Assembly: GCA_038205115.1 (NCBI GenBank)
Contig: JBBRCE010000051.1
Span: forward strand, 1 to 34,200
Length of the DNA: 34,200 nucleotides
Reading direction: 5' to 3'
Source: JBBRCE01 sp038205115
Lineage (GTDB): Bacteria > Planctomycetota > Planctomycetia > Pirellulales > JBBRCE01
The notes beneath the pieces were generated by a model that was given only the letters and a program-made list of their open reading frames with translations, made no database searches and was not told where the DNA came from. Shown piece after piece: positions 17,519 through 25,838 of the stretch (the first letter of the stretch is position 1; each line of letters begins with the position of its first letter). Made by a program: the position numbers and the translations under genes.

Positions 17519-18862
17519 TTACGACAGTCCGGCCAGTTTACCGGTACTATCGCCAAGCTTGTCCGCCGGCGCGCCGAACCGATCGAGCATCGAAAGCCAA
17601 AGATTGTTGAGTGGCGTTTCGCTGCGTTGACGCACGTGGCGACCGGTTTTGATGCTGCCGCCCCCCTTGCCCACCAACAGCACCGGCAGGTCGTCGTGCG
17701 CATGAGCGTTGGGATCGGCAATTGCGCTGCCGTACGCCAACATGCAGTTGTCCAGCAGAGTTCCCTCGCCTTCAGGCAGTTCTTTGAGCTTGCCCGTCAG
17801 GTAGGCCAATTGCGTCACATGGTAGGTATTGATTGCGCGGATTTTCGCTTGCAGGTCCGGGTTATTTTGATGATGCGAGATCGAATGATGCCCCTCGGAG
17901 ACGCCGACCATGCGGTATTTTTGCTCGCTGCCTTCGCGGCCAAACATGAAGGTCACAATCCGCGTTACATCGGTGCGATACGCGAGCACCATCAAGTCGC
18001 ACATCAATTTGAAATGGTCGGTCAGGTCTTCCGGTTCGTGCGATGGTTTGCGCGTACCGTCCGGCAGTTGTACGGGCGGCAGTTTTTCCGAACGCTCGAT
18101 CCGCAATTCCAGATCGCGGACGGAGGACATATATTGGTCGAGCTTTTGCCGATCGGAACCGCCCAATTGGCGATCCAAATCGCGCGCGTCTTCCAGCACG
18201 CCGTCGAGCACGCTGGAACGCAGTCGATCTCGCTGCAGTCGCCCCGGATCATTCGCTCGCTCGGAGAACAGACGCTCGAAAACGGCTTTTGGATCGGTTT
18301 CGGTGGGTAGCGGCGCGGTGCCGGAACGCCAGGCGAGCGTGTGTTCGTAGACGCACGAGTAGCCGCTGTCGCAATTGCCGACGCCGCGATAGCGCTCTAT
18401 GCCAATCTCCAGCGAAGGCAACCGCGTGCGATCGCCGAGCCGCGCTGCGGCCAGTTGGTCGACTGAAGTGCCCGATTGAAAATTCGCGCCGGCTGTCTTC
18501 CGGGCTTGCGCGCCGGTCAAGAAGGCCGAAGACGCACGGGCGTGGTCGCCTGCGCCGTCGCCGTTGGGCCGCGCTTTATCGCAGGCCAGATTACCGAGCA
18601 CCAACATCTGGTCGCGATGCTCTTTCATCGGCTCCAGCGCGGGCGGCAACTCGTAGTCCGCGCCTTCAGTCTTGGGGCGCCAGGCAGGCATGTACGCACC
18701 GTTGGGCACGTAGATGAACGCCATCCGCCGCGGAGCATCCGCAACCGGCGCGGCCGCTGCCCGCAAGGGACGCGGAATCATGGCGTCCAACAGTGGCAAT
18801 GACATGACCGTACCTAAACCACGCAGCATGGTTCGTCGTGAAATCCGTGCGGGGCGACTCAT
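17519..18862 (-). CDS. DUF1552 protein with Tat signal
   Basis: A 447-residue protein of the DUF1552 family, found in large numbers in planctomycetes. The N-terminus has a twin-arginine signal, ISRRTMLRGLG followed by a hydrophobic stretch and PRPLRAAAA, implying export of a folded protein. Family-typical features are FIYVPNGAYMPAW, HARASSAFLTGA, SLEIGIERY and GVSEGHHSISHHQ, the last with several histidines that may bind metal. It starts four bases inside the end of the upstream PSCyt-domain gene (ATGA overlap). This pairing of a cytochrome-like protein with a DUF1552 protein recurs across planctomycete genomes. No activity has been assigned to the family as far as I know. Confidence 0.9.
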   Translation of the reverse strand: MSRPARISRRTMLRGLGTVMSLPLLDAMIPRPLRAAAAPVADAPRRMAFIYVPNGAYMPAWRPKTEGADYELPPALEPMKEHRDQMLVLGNLACDKARPNGDGAGDHARASSAFLTGAQARKTAGANFQSGTSVDQLAAARLGDRTRLPSLEIGIERYRGVGNCDSGYSCVYEHTLAWRSGTAPLPTETDPKAVFERLFSERANDPGRLQRDRLRSSVLDGVLEDARDLDRQLGGSDRQKLDQYMSSVRDLELRIERSEKLPPVQLPDGTRKPSHEPEDLTDHFKLMCDLMVLAYRTDVTRIVTFMFGREGSEQKYRMVGVSEGHHSISHHQNNPDLQAKIRAINTYHVTQLAYLTGKLKELPEGEGTLLDNCMLAYGSAIADPNAHAHDDLPVLLVGKGGGSIKTGRHVRQRSETPLNNLWLSMLDRFGAPADKLGDSTGKLAGLS

Positions 18863-21255
18863 GGCCGTTCTCCGGTGGCAGTGCGTAGCTGAAAAGGATC
18901 GCTTTGAATCACTTCGACCAACAACGTCGAAAAGCGGTAATCGTTTTTCTCAAGCGCGGTGATGATTTTGTCCACCGCGCAACGGTCGTACGACTCTAAA
19001 CCCCGTCCCAGGGCGTACGTTAACATCTTCTCCGTTACACAGCGGCCAAACAAGGTTTTTTTGGATTTCAGCAGCAATTTCAATTCCGCCGGCCCGCGAA
19101 ACGACTTTCCGTCGGGCAGCGTGCCGGACGAATCGATCTCGAAACCGCCTGCGTCGCGATCGCGCCAGGCGCCGACTGCGTTATAGTTTTCGAAACCAAA
19201 ACCTACTGGATCCATCCGCGCATGGCACGATGCACAGACCGCGTTGGCCCGATGTTGCTCCATCACTTGCCGCAAGGTGCCGGTAAGTTGCTTATCGTTT
19301 TTCAGTGGCGGCACGTCCGGCGGAGGTGGCGGAGGTGGCGTGTTGAACACCTGCTCCAGCACCCACTTGCCGCGGGCGACGGGCGAAGTGCGCGTGGGCT
19401 GTGAGGTGAGCGTTAAGATACTGGCCTGCGTTAAAATGCCGCCACGGTTGGCGGGCAACTTCACGCGCCGAAATTCCGCACCGCGAATGCCGTCGATCCC
19501 ATAATGCCGCGCCAACCGCTCGTTGAAAAAGCTGAAGTCGGCATCGATCAAATCCAAGATACTGTGATCCTCGCGCATGATTGCCTCGAAGAATAATTCA
19601 CTCTCGCGAATCATCGACGTACGCAATTCCTGGTCGAAATTCGGAAACAACTTGGGATCGGGCGAGGCGATTTCCAACTTCCGCAGCGTCAACCATTGAT
19701 CGGCAAAACTTTGCACAAACGCTTGGGACTTGGAATCCTTGACCATTCGCGTCACTTGCGCAGCCAAGTTCGCGCGCAACTGGCCTTTGCCAGCGAGCGC
19801 AAACAGCTCGTCGTCGGGCATACTACTCCATAAAAAATACGACATTCGGCTGGCCAGTTCGTACTCGTTGATGGCGTAGATCGCGCCGCGTTTGGCGGCT
19901 GGCGGATCCAACTCCACACGAAACAAAAAATGCGGCGAGACCAACACGCGGTACAACGCCGCGCGCACGCAGTTTTCGAAACGCTGGCCGTCATGCTCCG
20001 CCTTGTCGAACAACGATAAGCAGCGCTCGACTTCTTCTGGCTTCACCGGCCGGCGGAACGCTCGCGTCGCAAAACGCTCCACGATCTCGCGGGCCGCTTC
20101 CCGCGGCGAAACGCCTTCGCGATGCGTCATCAACTTGCGTTGCGCTTCGGGCAGCACCTGAGGTGGCGGATCGAATGGTCCTTCCACTTGCAAACTGCGA
20201 GCGTATAAGCGCCGTTGGACCGGTGGCTTGGCGTCGTCACGTTTGCCGTCTTTGGCGGGGTCGTCGTTCTTTGGCGGCGGATTCGGATTCAAGAACGAGA
20301 CAGCCACCAGGTGTGTACCGGCCTTCATCCGCGAACGAATTTGTATGTGATCCGGATGCTCGACGGTGCCGCGAACCTCGAACTCCTGGCTCTTACTCTC
20401 TGGTCCGGTGACGCTGAGCGCGGCGCGGGCCGGTTCATCGCCCGATTGTTGCGCCCAGACCGATGCGTGAATGATGTAGTCGCCCTCATCGAAGGACGTC
20501 ATGCCGTAAATATCGCCCTTGCCGTAAATCATGCGAGTGCCGCCGGGCTGCTTTCGTTCGCCGGCACCGGACGAAACGCGCAGGCCGCCAATGTCCGATC
20601 GCGTGAGTTTGGGCAGCTCGATCGACACCACGGCTTTATCTAAAATCGTCTCGGCCGCGTTGAGATATTTTTCTAACAGTAATGGCGAGACGGTGAGCAC
20701 GTCGCCGATGTTGTCAAAACCGTAGCCGACGTCGTCGCTGGGAAAATCGGCCGCCGGTTTGAAGTCGATACCCAGCAGATCGCGAATGGTGTTGTTGTAA
20801 TCCGTTTTATTGAGCCGGCGGATGGTCACCCGTCCGGCGCTCGGCGCCACTTGGCCGCAATCGGATCGCGAGGCCACAGCTTCGATGGCTTTGATCACCG
20901 CCGCGGTTTCGTCCGCTGGCGGGCGTGGGCGCTCTTTGGGCGGCATTTCGCCGGAACGCAACATCTCCACCACGGAATCCCAGTCCTTGCGATGCTGCTG
21001 GAGCGCCGCGTCGTCTTTGTATTTTTCGAGCGAGAGTTCCGCTTTGGGCTTCTCGCCGCCATGACACTGGTAGCAGTGCTGCGACAAGTAGGGGCGAATG
21101 TTTTTTTCGAAACTTGGCTCGACCGGAGTTGATGCGGCGGCGGTCGCTGTGGAAACGGCGTCGGGCAAGCCGGCATTGCCGGCACGCGTAGTCCGATGCC
21201 AACTCAAGCCCAGCGCGCAGGCGGCGACCGTCAGCAACAGCAGAAACTGCTTCAT
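18859..21255 (-). CDS. Exported planctomycete cytochrome-like protein (PSCyt1/PSD domains)
   Basis: A 798-residue protein from the ATG at 21255, which gives a clean signal peptide (LLLLTVAACALGLSW). Domain order appears to be PSCyt1 with haem-c motif CYQCH at 61-65, DUF1587 (VTIRRLNKTDYNNTIRDLLG), a ligand-binding-like beta region at about 230-340, DUF1595, DUF1592 (EYELASRMSYFLWSSMPDDE), DUF1588 with a second motif CASCH at about 674-678, and DUF1585 at the C-terminus. Haem attachment through both motifs would make it a dihaem periplasmic redox protein. It is translationally coupled to the DUF1552 gene. The role of this family is unknown; a link to breakdown of complex sugars is often supposed because of genomic company such as the adjacent sulfatase. 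Confidence 0.9.
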   Translation of the reverse strand: MKQFLLLLTVAACALGLSWHRTTRAGNAGLPDAVSTATAAASTPVEPSFEKNIRPYLSQHCYQCHGGEKPKAELSLEKYKDDAALQQHRKDWDSVVEMLRSGEMPPKERPRPPADETAAVIKAIEAVASRSDCGQVAPSAGRVTIRRLNKTDYNNTIRDLLGIDFKPAADFPSDDVGYGFDNIGDVLTVSPLLLEKYLNAAETILDKAVVSIELPKLTRSDIGGLRVSSGAGERKQPGGTRMIYGKGDIYGMTSFDEGDYIIHASVWAQQSGDEPARAALSVTGPESKSQEFEVRGTVEHPDHIQIRSRMKAGTHLVAVSFLNPNPPPKNDDPAKDGKRDDAKPPVQRRLYARSLQVEGPFDPPPQVLPEAQRKLMTHREGVSPREAAREIVERFATRAFRRPVKPEEVERCLSLFDKAEHDGQRFENCVRAALYRVLVSPHFLFRVELDPPAAKRGAIYAINEYELASRMSYFLWSSMPDDELFALAGKGQLRANLAAQVTRMVKDSKSQAFVQSFADQWLTLRKLEIASPDPKLFPNFDQELRTSMIRESELFFEAIMREDHSILDLIDADFSFFNERLARHYGIDGIRGAEFRRVKLPANRGGILTQASILTLTSQPTRTSPVARGKWVLEQVFNTPPPPPPPDVPPLKNDKQLTGTLRQVMEQHRANAVCASCHARMDPVGFGFENYNAVGAWRDRDAGGFEIDSSGTLPDGKSFRGPAELKLLLKSKKTLFGRCVTEKMLTYALGRGLESYDRCAVDKIITALEKNDYRFSTLLVEVIQSDPFQLRTATGERP

Positions 21256-21446
21256 GGGACGCAGACCGTGGACCAAGTTCAGATCGAGGCGAGCAAATCG
21301 AGGCGGGGCGAAGATTCTATCAGTTTACCATTGGCGCGTCGCGCGTCAAGTTTTAGACCAGGCGGGCAGCGTTTTCGCAGCAAGCCGCTAACTGATATAA
21401 ACGATGACAGGTGCGGTTCTGAATTGTTCAAACGGGGAAAACAGCA

Positions 21447-22367
21447 ATGTACGACCTGATCGGCGATCTACATGGCCACGCCGACGCTCTAATCGCACTT
21501 TTGGTTAAGCTCGGGTATCAACGCCAAGATGGTGTGCCGCGACATCCCCAGCGGCAAGTGATTTTTCTCGGCGATTTCATCGATCGCGGACCAAAGATTC
21601 GCGAACTGCTGGAAATTGTTCGGCCGATGGTCGAAAGCGGCGCAGCGCTCGCCGTGATGGGGAACCACGAATTCAACGCGCTTGCTTATCATACGCCCGA
21701 TCCGCACGCGCGGGGCGCGTTCTTGCGTTCGCACGACAAACCCAACAACGTGCGCCAGCACGAACAAACGATGCTGCAACTCAGCCCGACGGAACTGCAA
21801 AGTCACTTGGCTTGGTTCCGCACACTGCCGCTGTGGTTGGATTTCGACGGTTTGCGTGTGGTTCATGCTTGTTGGGACGACAACGCCGTCCAGCAGATTG
21901 GCCGCCTGCAAAATGGTCCACCGATCATCGACGACTCCTTTATGATCGCGGCATCGCGGTCCGGCGATCCACTGTACCGCGCCGTCGAAACACTGCTCAA
22001 AGGTCCAGAAGTCAAACTGCCGCCGGGCGTTTCATTTGTCGATAAAGACGGCCATCATCGATTCGAAACACGCATCCGCTGGTATCTACCGGCGGCGGGG
22101 CACACCTACCGCAGTTATGCCTTCACCAACGATGTGAGTTGCGATTTGCCACTGGCTGCGGATTTGCTGCAAACCGCGCGCGGATATCCGGCCGGCGCCA
22201 AGCCGGTTTTTGTTGGGCACTACTGGTTGCCGGCCAACAAGCCGCCAAGACTGCTGGCGGACAATGTGGCCTGCTTGGACTTCAGCGTGGCCAAAGGAGG
22301 TTTTCTGTGCGCCTATCGTTGGGACGGCGAAGCGAAATTACAGTCGTCCAACTTCTGTTGGGTATAA
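21447..22367 (+). CDS. Calcineurin-like metallophosphoesterase
   Basis: A 306-residue protein with the dimetal phosphoesterase signatures in order: D7 and H9 in IGDLHGH, LGDFIDRGP at 41-49, and GNHEFN at 72-77; later histidines in VVHACWDD and FVGHYW complete the site. The set resembles PPP-type bacterial phosphatases and bis(5'-nucleosyl)-tetraphosphatases (ApaH/PrpE group). Substrate is not certain: phosphoprotein and Ap4A are the leading options. The ATG at 21447 follows GGGG at about ten bases. It is transcribed away from the PSCyt gene across a 191-base divergent region and converges on dnaA with only six bases between stops. Confidence 0.85.
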   Translation: MYDLIGDLHGHADALIALLVKLGYQRQDGVPRHPQRQVIFLGDFIDRGPKIRELLEIVRPMVESGAALAVMGNHEFNALAYHTPDPHARGAFLRSHDKPNNVRQHEQTMLQLSPTELQSHLAWFRTLPLWLDFDGLRVVHACWDDNAVQQIGRLQNGPPIIDDSFMIAASRSGDPLYRAVETLLKGPEVKLPPGVSFVDKDGHHRFETRIRWYLPAAGHTYRSYAFTNDVSCDLPLAADLLQTARGYPAGAKPVFVGHYWLPANKPPRLLADNVACLDFSVAKGGFLCAYRWDGEAKLQSSNFCWV

Positions 22368-22373
22368 CGTCGA

Positions 22374-23876
22374 CTAAATCGCCCGCAACCGTTCTTCGAT
22401 TTGACGAACGAGGTCTTCGACTTCGCACAGTTTGCGCGGCAGTTTGAGCGTGTCTTGGTCGTGCATCCAACGATCGACCTTTTTCTGCGCGGAGATCACC
22501 GTGCTGTGGCTGCGTCCACCAAAGAAATCGCCAATTTCCGCCAGCGCGGCCCGCGTGTGTTTGCGAGCTAGCCACATGGCCAGCATCCGCGGCGTGCTGA
22601 TGGCACGTTCTTTGTTGCTGGACAACAACTCCTGCGCCTCGATACCGCAGACTTCGCTCACGGCGCGGGCAATATCGTCCAAGCGCGGCGCGCGACTGTT
22701 TTGCCGAATCATTTCGCCCAGCGCCTTTTCCGCCAGGGCGCGATTCACCGGTTGGTTGTGCGCCAGCCGAAATGCTTTCAGCCGGTTGATCGCGCCGCAC
22801 AACTCGCGCGCATGCGTCGTGAGATTGGTGGCAATAAACTGCTGCACGTCTTCCGGTACGTCAATGGCATGTTCGCCGGCCAGTTTTTTTATGATCCCTA
22901 ACCGCGTGGGTTGATCGGCCGGTTCGATGGGACAGACCATGCCGCCCGCTAGCCGCGAGATCAATTCCGGTCCGAGTTCGCCCAGCGCCGACGGCGCGCG
23001 ATCCGCGGCAAACACGACCTGCCGCTGGGTACGCTGCAACTGATCCATCGTGAACAGCAATTCGTTGAGCGTCGCCTTTTTGTTCGCCAGAAATTGCAAA
23101 TCATCAATGATGAGCAAATCCACCGCGCGGTATTTATGCCGAAAGCTCGGCAAACCGCCGCTGCGCAGCGCATCAACAAAATAGGTGGTGAACTGCTCAG
23201 CCGAGAGGTACACCACGTTGCGGTGGCGATCCGATTGCCGCGCCGCGGACCAAATGCTTTCTAGCAGCAAAGTCTTGCCGGTGCCGGAGCCGCCGGTGAG
23301 CAACAATGGCGAGAGACAACCGGGCTGCTCCGCCACCATTTTTGCGGACGAATAAGCGAGCTGATTGCCTTTGCCGACGACGAACGCGCCAAAGTTGCCA
23401 AACTTGCGACGGCTTAGCGAGGCATTTGCATTGCCGGTTGTCGGCGCGGCGGCAGCCGATTGTGCGCCGCGTAATTCAAAACCGCGCGGCAACGCCAAGC
23501 CCAGTTGACTCTTGGCGTCGGCTTCGGACTTTACGCAACGCGGCGAGCCAACCGCGCTGGTTGGGATTGTGGCGGATGTCGCACTCAGCGCAGCGCCTGG
23601 TGACTCCAGCCGAAACGCCTTGCCCGGCGTCATCGCGGCATCGATCCGAAACTCCAGCGACATGCTCCGACCGCAGGCTGTCGCCGCAGCCTCTTCGATC
23701 TCCACACGGAAACTGCGTCGCAGCCAATTCTGCGCGAACAGGCTGGCGACGGAGATCGTCAGCATGTCACCGCGGACGCGCATGCGAGTCGAGCCGAACC
23801 AGAGATCGAAACGATCCTGCCCGACCCGATCGACCAGCGCTGCCCGCACTGCCGATACGATTTCCTTATCGTCCAT
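22374..23876 (-). CDS. dnaA: Chromosomal replication initiator DnaA
   Basis: A 500-residue DnaA from the ATG at 23876 (upstream codons in frame give no family sequence). Domain I spans about 1-85, with FDLWFGSTRMRVRGDML; a low-complexity Ala/Ser/Thr linker fills about 90-155. Domain III is the AAA+ module with Walker A GGSGTGKT at 195-202, Walker B LLIIDDLQF at 254-262 and arginine-finger region LISRLAGGM near 306-313. Domain IV is the DNA-binding helix-turn-helix, ending in the signature GGRSHSTVISAQKK at about 453-466. The usual signature is GGRDHSTV or GGRDHTTV, so Asp is replaced by Ser here. No dnaN, recF or gyrB is adjacent; the neighbours are a phosphoesterase and a ROK kinase. The spacer upstream is unusually long and motif-rich. 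Confidence 0.93.
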   Translation of the reverse strand: MDDKEIVSAVRAALVDRVGQDRFDLWFGSTRMRVRGDMLTISVASLFAQNWLRRSFRVEIEEAAATACGRSMSLEFRIDAAMTPGKAFRLESPGAALSATSATIPTSAVGSPRCVKSEADAKSQLGLALPRGFELRGAQSAAAAPTTGNANASLSRRKFGNFGAFVVGKGNQLAYSSAKMVAEQPGCLSPLLLTGGSGTGKTLLLESIWSAARQSDRHRNVVYLSAEQFTTYFVDALRSGGLPSFRHKYRAVDLLIIDDLQFLANKKATLNELLFTMDQLQRTQRQVVFAADRAPSALGELGPELISRLAGGMVCPIEPADQPTRLGIIKKLAGEHAIDVPEDVQQFIATNLTTHARELCGAINRLKAFRLAHNQPVNRALAEKALGEMIRQNSRAPRLDDIARAVSEVCGIEAQELLSSNKERAISTPRMLAMWLARKHTRAALAEIGDFFGGRSHSTVISAQKKVDRWMHDQDTLKLPRKLCEVEDLVRQIEERLRAI

Positions 23877-23902
23877 GATGAATTTCCGACGCCGAAGAAT
23901 GC

Positions 23903-23917
23903 GCGTAGTTTCTACGC
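23903..23917. promoter_or_regulatory. Perfect inverted repeat in the dnaA leader
   Basis: GCGTAG, spacer TTT, CTACGC: six-base perfect arms with a three-base loop, ending 26 bases before the dnaA ATG. In the leader RNA it would form a small stable hairpin near the ribosome site; in DNA it could be an operator. No T-run follows on the minus strand, so it is not an intrinsic terminator. Confidence 0.4.
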
Positions 23918-24088
23918 AGAATCCGCACCATCTTGATGCGTATTGGATCGCTTTGAAGTAACGAACGACTGCAGAAACGTGCCACGAGCCGTGTGGTTTG
24001 GAAAGTGGCGCCGCAAGGGAGCTGACTGATACCCGAGTGGCCGATTTTAGTATTGCTAGCATCGCTGTCAAAGGGGCGCGCGGGCTGG

Positions 24089-24374
24089 ATTTGCGCGCGT
24101 CTTGAAGTTGCGTCGCGAGCCTGTTTCATAACTGCCGAAAATCGTAGGCGTTCATCGACTGCGATTTGCTAAAAGTTTTTTTTCAGCGGCGTGCAAATCG
24201 TGGAAAAATTGTTTGCGATTGATGACCGCGCGATGAGCGCCGCGCGGCGCGCATTTCGCAACTCGATGCGGCAGCAGCATTACGGGCGCGTCGCAAATAT
24301 TTGCGCGCGATGAAGAAGGCAATTGCATCTGCTCCGCAGGCGGAAAAAACGCTCACGGCATCGCGGCGATTTGC
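24089..24374. repeat. Cluster of ATTTGC/GCAAAT motifs upstream of dnaA
   Basis: By eye the hexamer ATTTGC or its complement occurs six times: 24089-24094, 24164-24169, 24193-24198 (reverse), 24293-24298 (reverse), 24299-24304 and 24369-24374. Three of these extend to the octamer CGATTTGC (24162-24169, 24193-24200 reverse, 24367-24374). The last copy lies just inside the ROK coding end. About 0.15 copies would be expected in this length for random sequence of even composition. Confidence 0.5.
24292..24305. promoter_or_regulatory. Perfect 14-bp palindrome CGCAAATATTTGCG
   Basis: The sequence is identical to its reverse complement over 14 bases and is built from two abutting copies of the GCAAAT/ATTTGC motif found four more times nearby. 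It lies about 415 bases upstream of the dnaA start and 47 bases beyond the ROK stop. It is a plausible site for a dimeric DNA-binding protein; which one is unknown. Confidence 0.45.
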
Positions 24375-25381
24375 AGCGCGCCGTGTACCACAACGTCTTC
24401 GCCCAGCGCGGCCGGCAAAATTTTGCAGGTGTGCAACAGCGGTGGAAAGAGATAGCGATCGATCTGTTGCCTGAGCGGATTCAGAAACAGCGCTTCGTCC
24501 GCTTGCGCCACGCCACCGCCAATCACAACCACCTGCGGCGCAAGCAGCGTGATGGTTTGCGCAATACCCCATCCCAGCGCTTGGCACGCGTGGGCAATCA
24601 CATCGCGGGCCATCTCGTTTCCATCGGCCGCAGCCTGTGCCACATGCTTGGCAGTCAGTTGTTCCACGCGACCCGAACAGCGCTCGCGCAGATCGGCCGC
24701 GTATTCTTCGTCGGCCTCTTCGAGATCGATCAATCGTTGGCGCACATCATCTGGCTTGAGTGCGCGCTTGCCGCCTTGCAACGATTTCAGCGGATGCGAA
24801 ATCGGATCGGCCAACCGCGCTTGCGCGGCTGCGGCAATTCCCCAGCCGCTGGCTAATGACTCAACCGTTTCGTCCGGACGATCGGCATGCAAGCCCGGTC
24901 TTAAATGTCCGATTTCGCCTGCAGCGACGCCATTGCCGCGATAGACTTGCCCATCGAGAATCAATCCGCCGCCAATGCCGCTGCCGACCGTCACGTAGAA
25001 CATGACGCGCTGATCGCGTCCGGCACCGAGCCGCGCTTCGGCCAGGCCGGCGCAATCGCAATCGTTGCCGAGCGTAATCGGTTTGTCGAATGCGCGGCGA
25101 CACCAATCGACCAGCGGAAAATCATTCCAACCGTCCACCTGATGACTCTTCAATGTCAGCCCGCGGGCAACATCCACCGGACCGCCAAAACCGATACCAA
25201 TTCTCCTAACGGCAAACCGCGCGAGTAGCGCGCTGCCGATGGTTTCGATCTGGTTGAGAATGCCGGTGGCGCCGTGCTGCGGATCAATGGATGCGCGCTC
25301 GATGGCCAACAAGGTGCGATCTTGCGCGGCACCAACGCCCAACTGCAATTTGGCGCCGCCGATTTCGATGCCGAGAAACAT
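24353..25381 (-). CDS. ROK-family sugar kinase-like protein without zinc-site cysteines
   Basis: A 342-residue ROK protein. The N-terminal phosphate-binding motif is GIEIGGAKLQLGVG (residues 4-17; most members have DIGGT here). The catalytic aspartate is D107 in LGNDCDCAGLAEA, and GSGIGGGLILDGQVYRG at 133-149 binds sugar and nucleotide. GEIGHL (155-160) gives the conserved His159, but the following CxCGxxGCxE zinc motif of classical ROK glucokinases is replaced by RPGLHADRPDETVES. The rest is complete, with VVVIGGGVAQADE near the end. It could be a glucokinase with a non-zinc fold or a kinase for another sugar. It has an inserted acidic segment (DLEEADEEYAADLRE) near 226. It is transcribed in the same direction as dnaA but 476 bases away. 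Confidence 0.8.
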   Translation of the reverse strand: MFLGIEIGGAKLQLGVGAAQDRTLLAIERASIDPQHGATGILNQIETIGSALLARFAVRRIGIGFGGPVDVARGLTLKSHQVDGWNDFPLVDWCRRAFDKPITLGNDCDCAGLAEARLGAGRDQRVMFYVTVGSGIGGGLILDGQVYRGNGVAAGEIGHLRPGLHADRPDETVESLASGWGIAAAAQARLADPISHPLKSLQGGKRALKPDDVRQRLIDLEEADEEYAADLRERCSGRVEQLTAKHVAQAAADGNEMARDVIAHACQALGWGIAQTITLLAPQVVVIGGGVAQADEALFLNPLRQQIDRYLFPPLLHTCKILPAALGEDVVVHGALQIAAMP

Positions 25382-25838
25382 AAGCCTGTGAAACTATGAT
25401 GATTGACGATCAACGTTCAAAGCGAATCGCCGTGGACACTGACAACTACCGACGCTTCATCCGAAGAATGTAACGGCATCCTCGCGCGGTTTCCAACACT
25501 TTTATCAAACAGCAAACAATCCGCTGCCACGCGGCGCGAGAAAATTTCGTCGAAGTGCGGCGTTACCGTCCTCGGTTTACATCACGAAGGTTCGCCGCCA
25601 ACCGCTCGGCGCGATCTTTAACCGAGCTCATTCTCAACCACTGATTGCGGCGTCGGAATGGAACGTACGTTGCCGCAGCGACCGCTAAGGTTTACCAAAG
25701 ACGGACGTGCTAGCGGCCCGTTTGCTGGGATTCCGCTTATTTCGCGCGGCACGGCATGCTAGAATGAACTGCCAGCCAAGGATTCTCGTTCGCGGCAGTC
25801 ATTCAGTCCCATCGCGTTGCCTCCTCGCGTTTGCAATT
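25382..25838. other. Divergent intergenic region between ROK gene and smc
   Basis: This 457-base stretch separates two divergently transcribed genes. The smc frame stays open back to 25707, but the residues before 25839 do not resemble SMC. A TAGAAT at 25760-25765 could be a -10 element for smc, without a good -35. Otherwise no gene, repeat or RNA was recognised. Confidence 0.5.

Larger units (their letters stand above)
23877..24352. other. Long spacer upstream of dnaA, no gene seen
   Basis: This 476-base stretch between the ROK gene and dnaA holds no convincing reading frame on either strand. It contains a perfect inverted repeat near the dnaA start (23903-23917), a run of eight T at about 24175-24183, a near DnaA box (TTTTCCACG on the minus strand, 24199-24207; one base off TTWTNCACA), an 8-bp inverted repeat pair and a 14-bp palindrome. 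It must contain the dnaA promoter; an origin function is possible but unproven. Confidence 0.55.

Noticed and set aside
24175..24183. Run of eight T as part of a terminator for a plus-strand gene
   Set aside because: No plus-strand gene ends upstream of it and no GC-rich stem precedes it closely.
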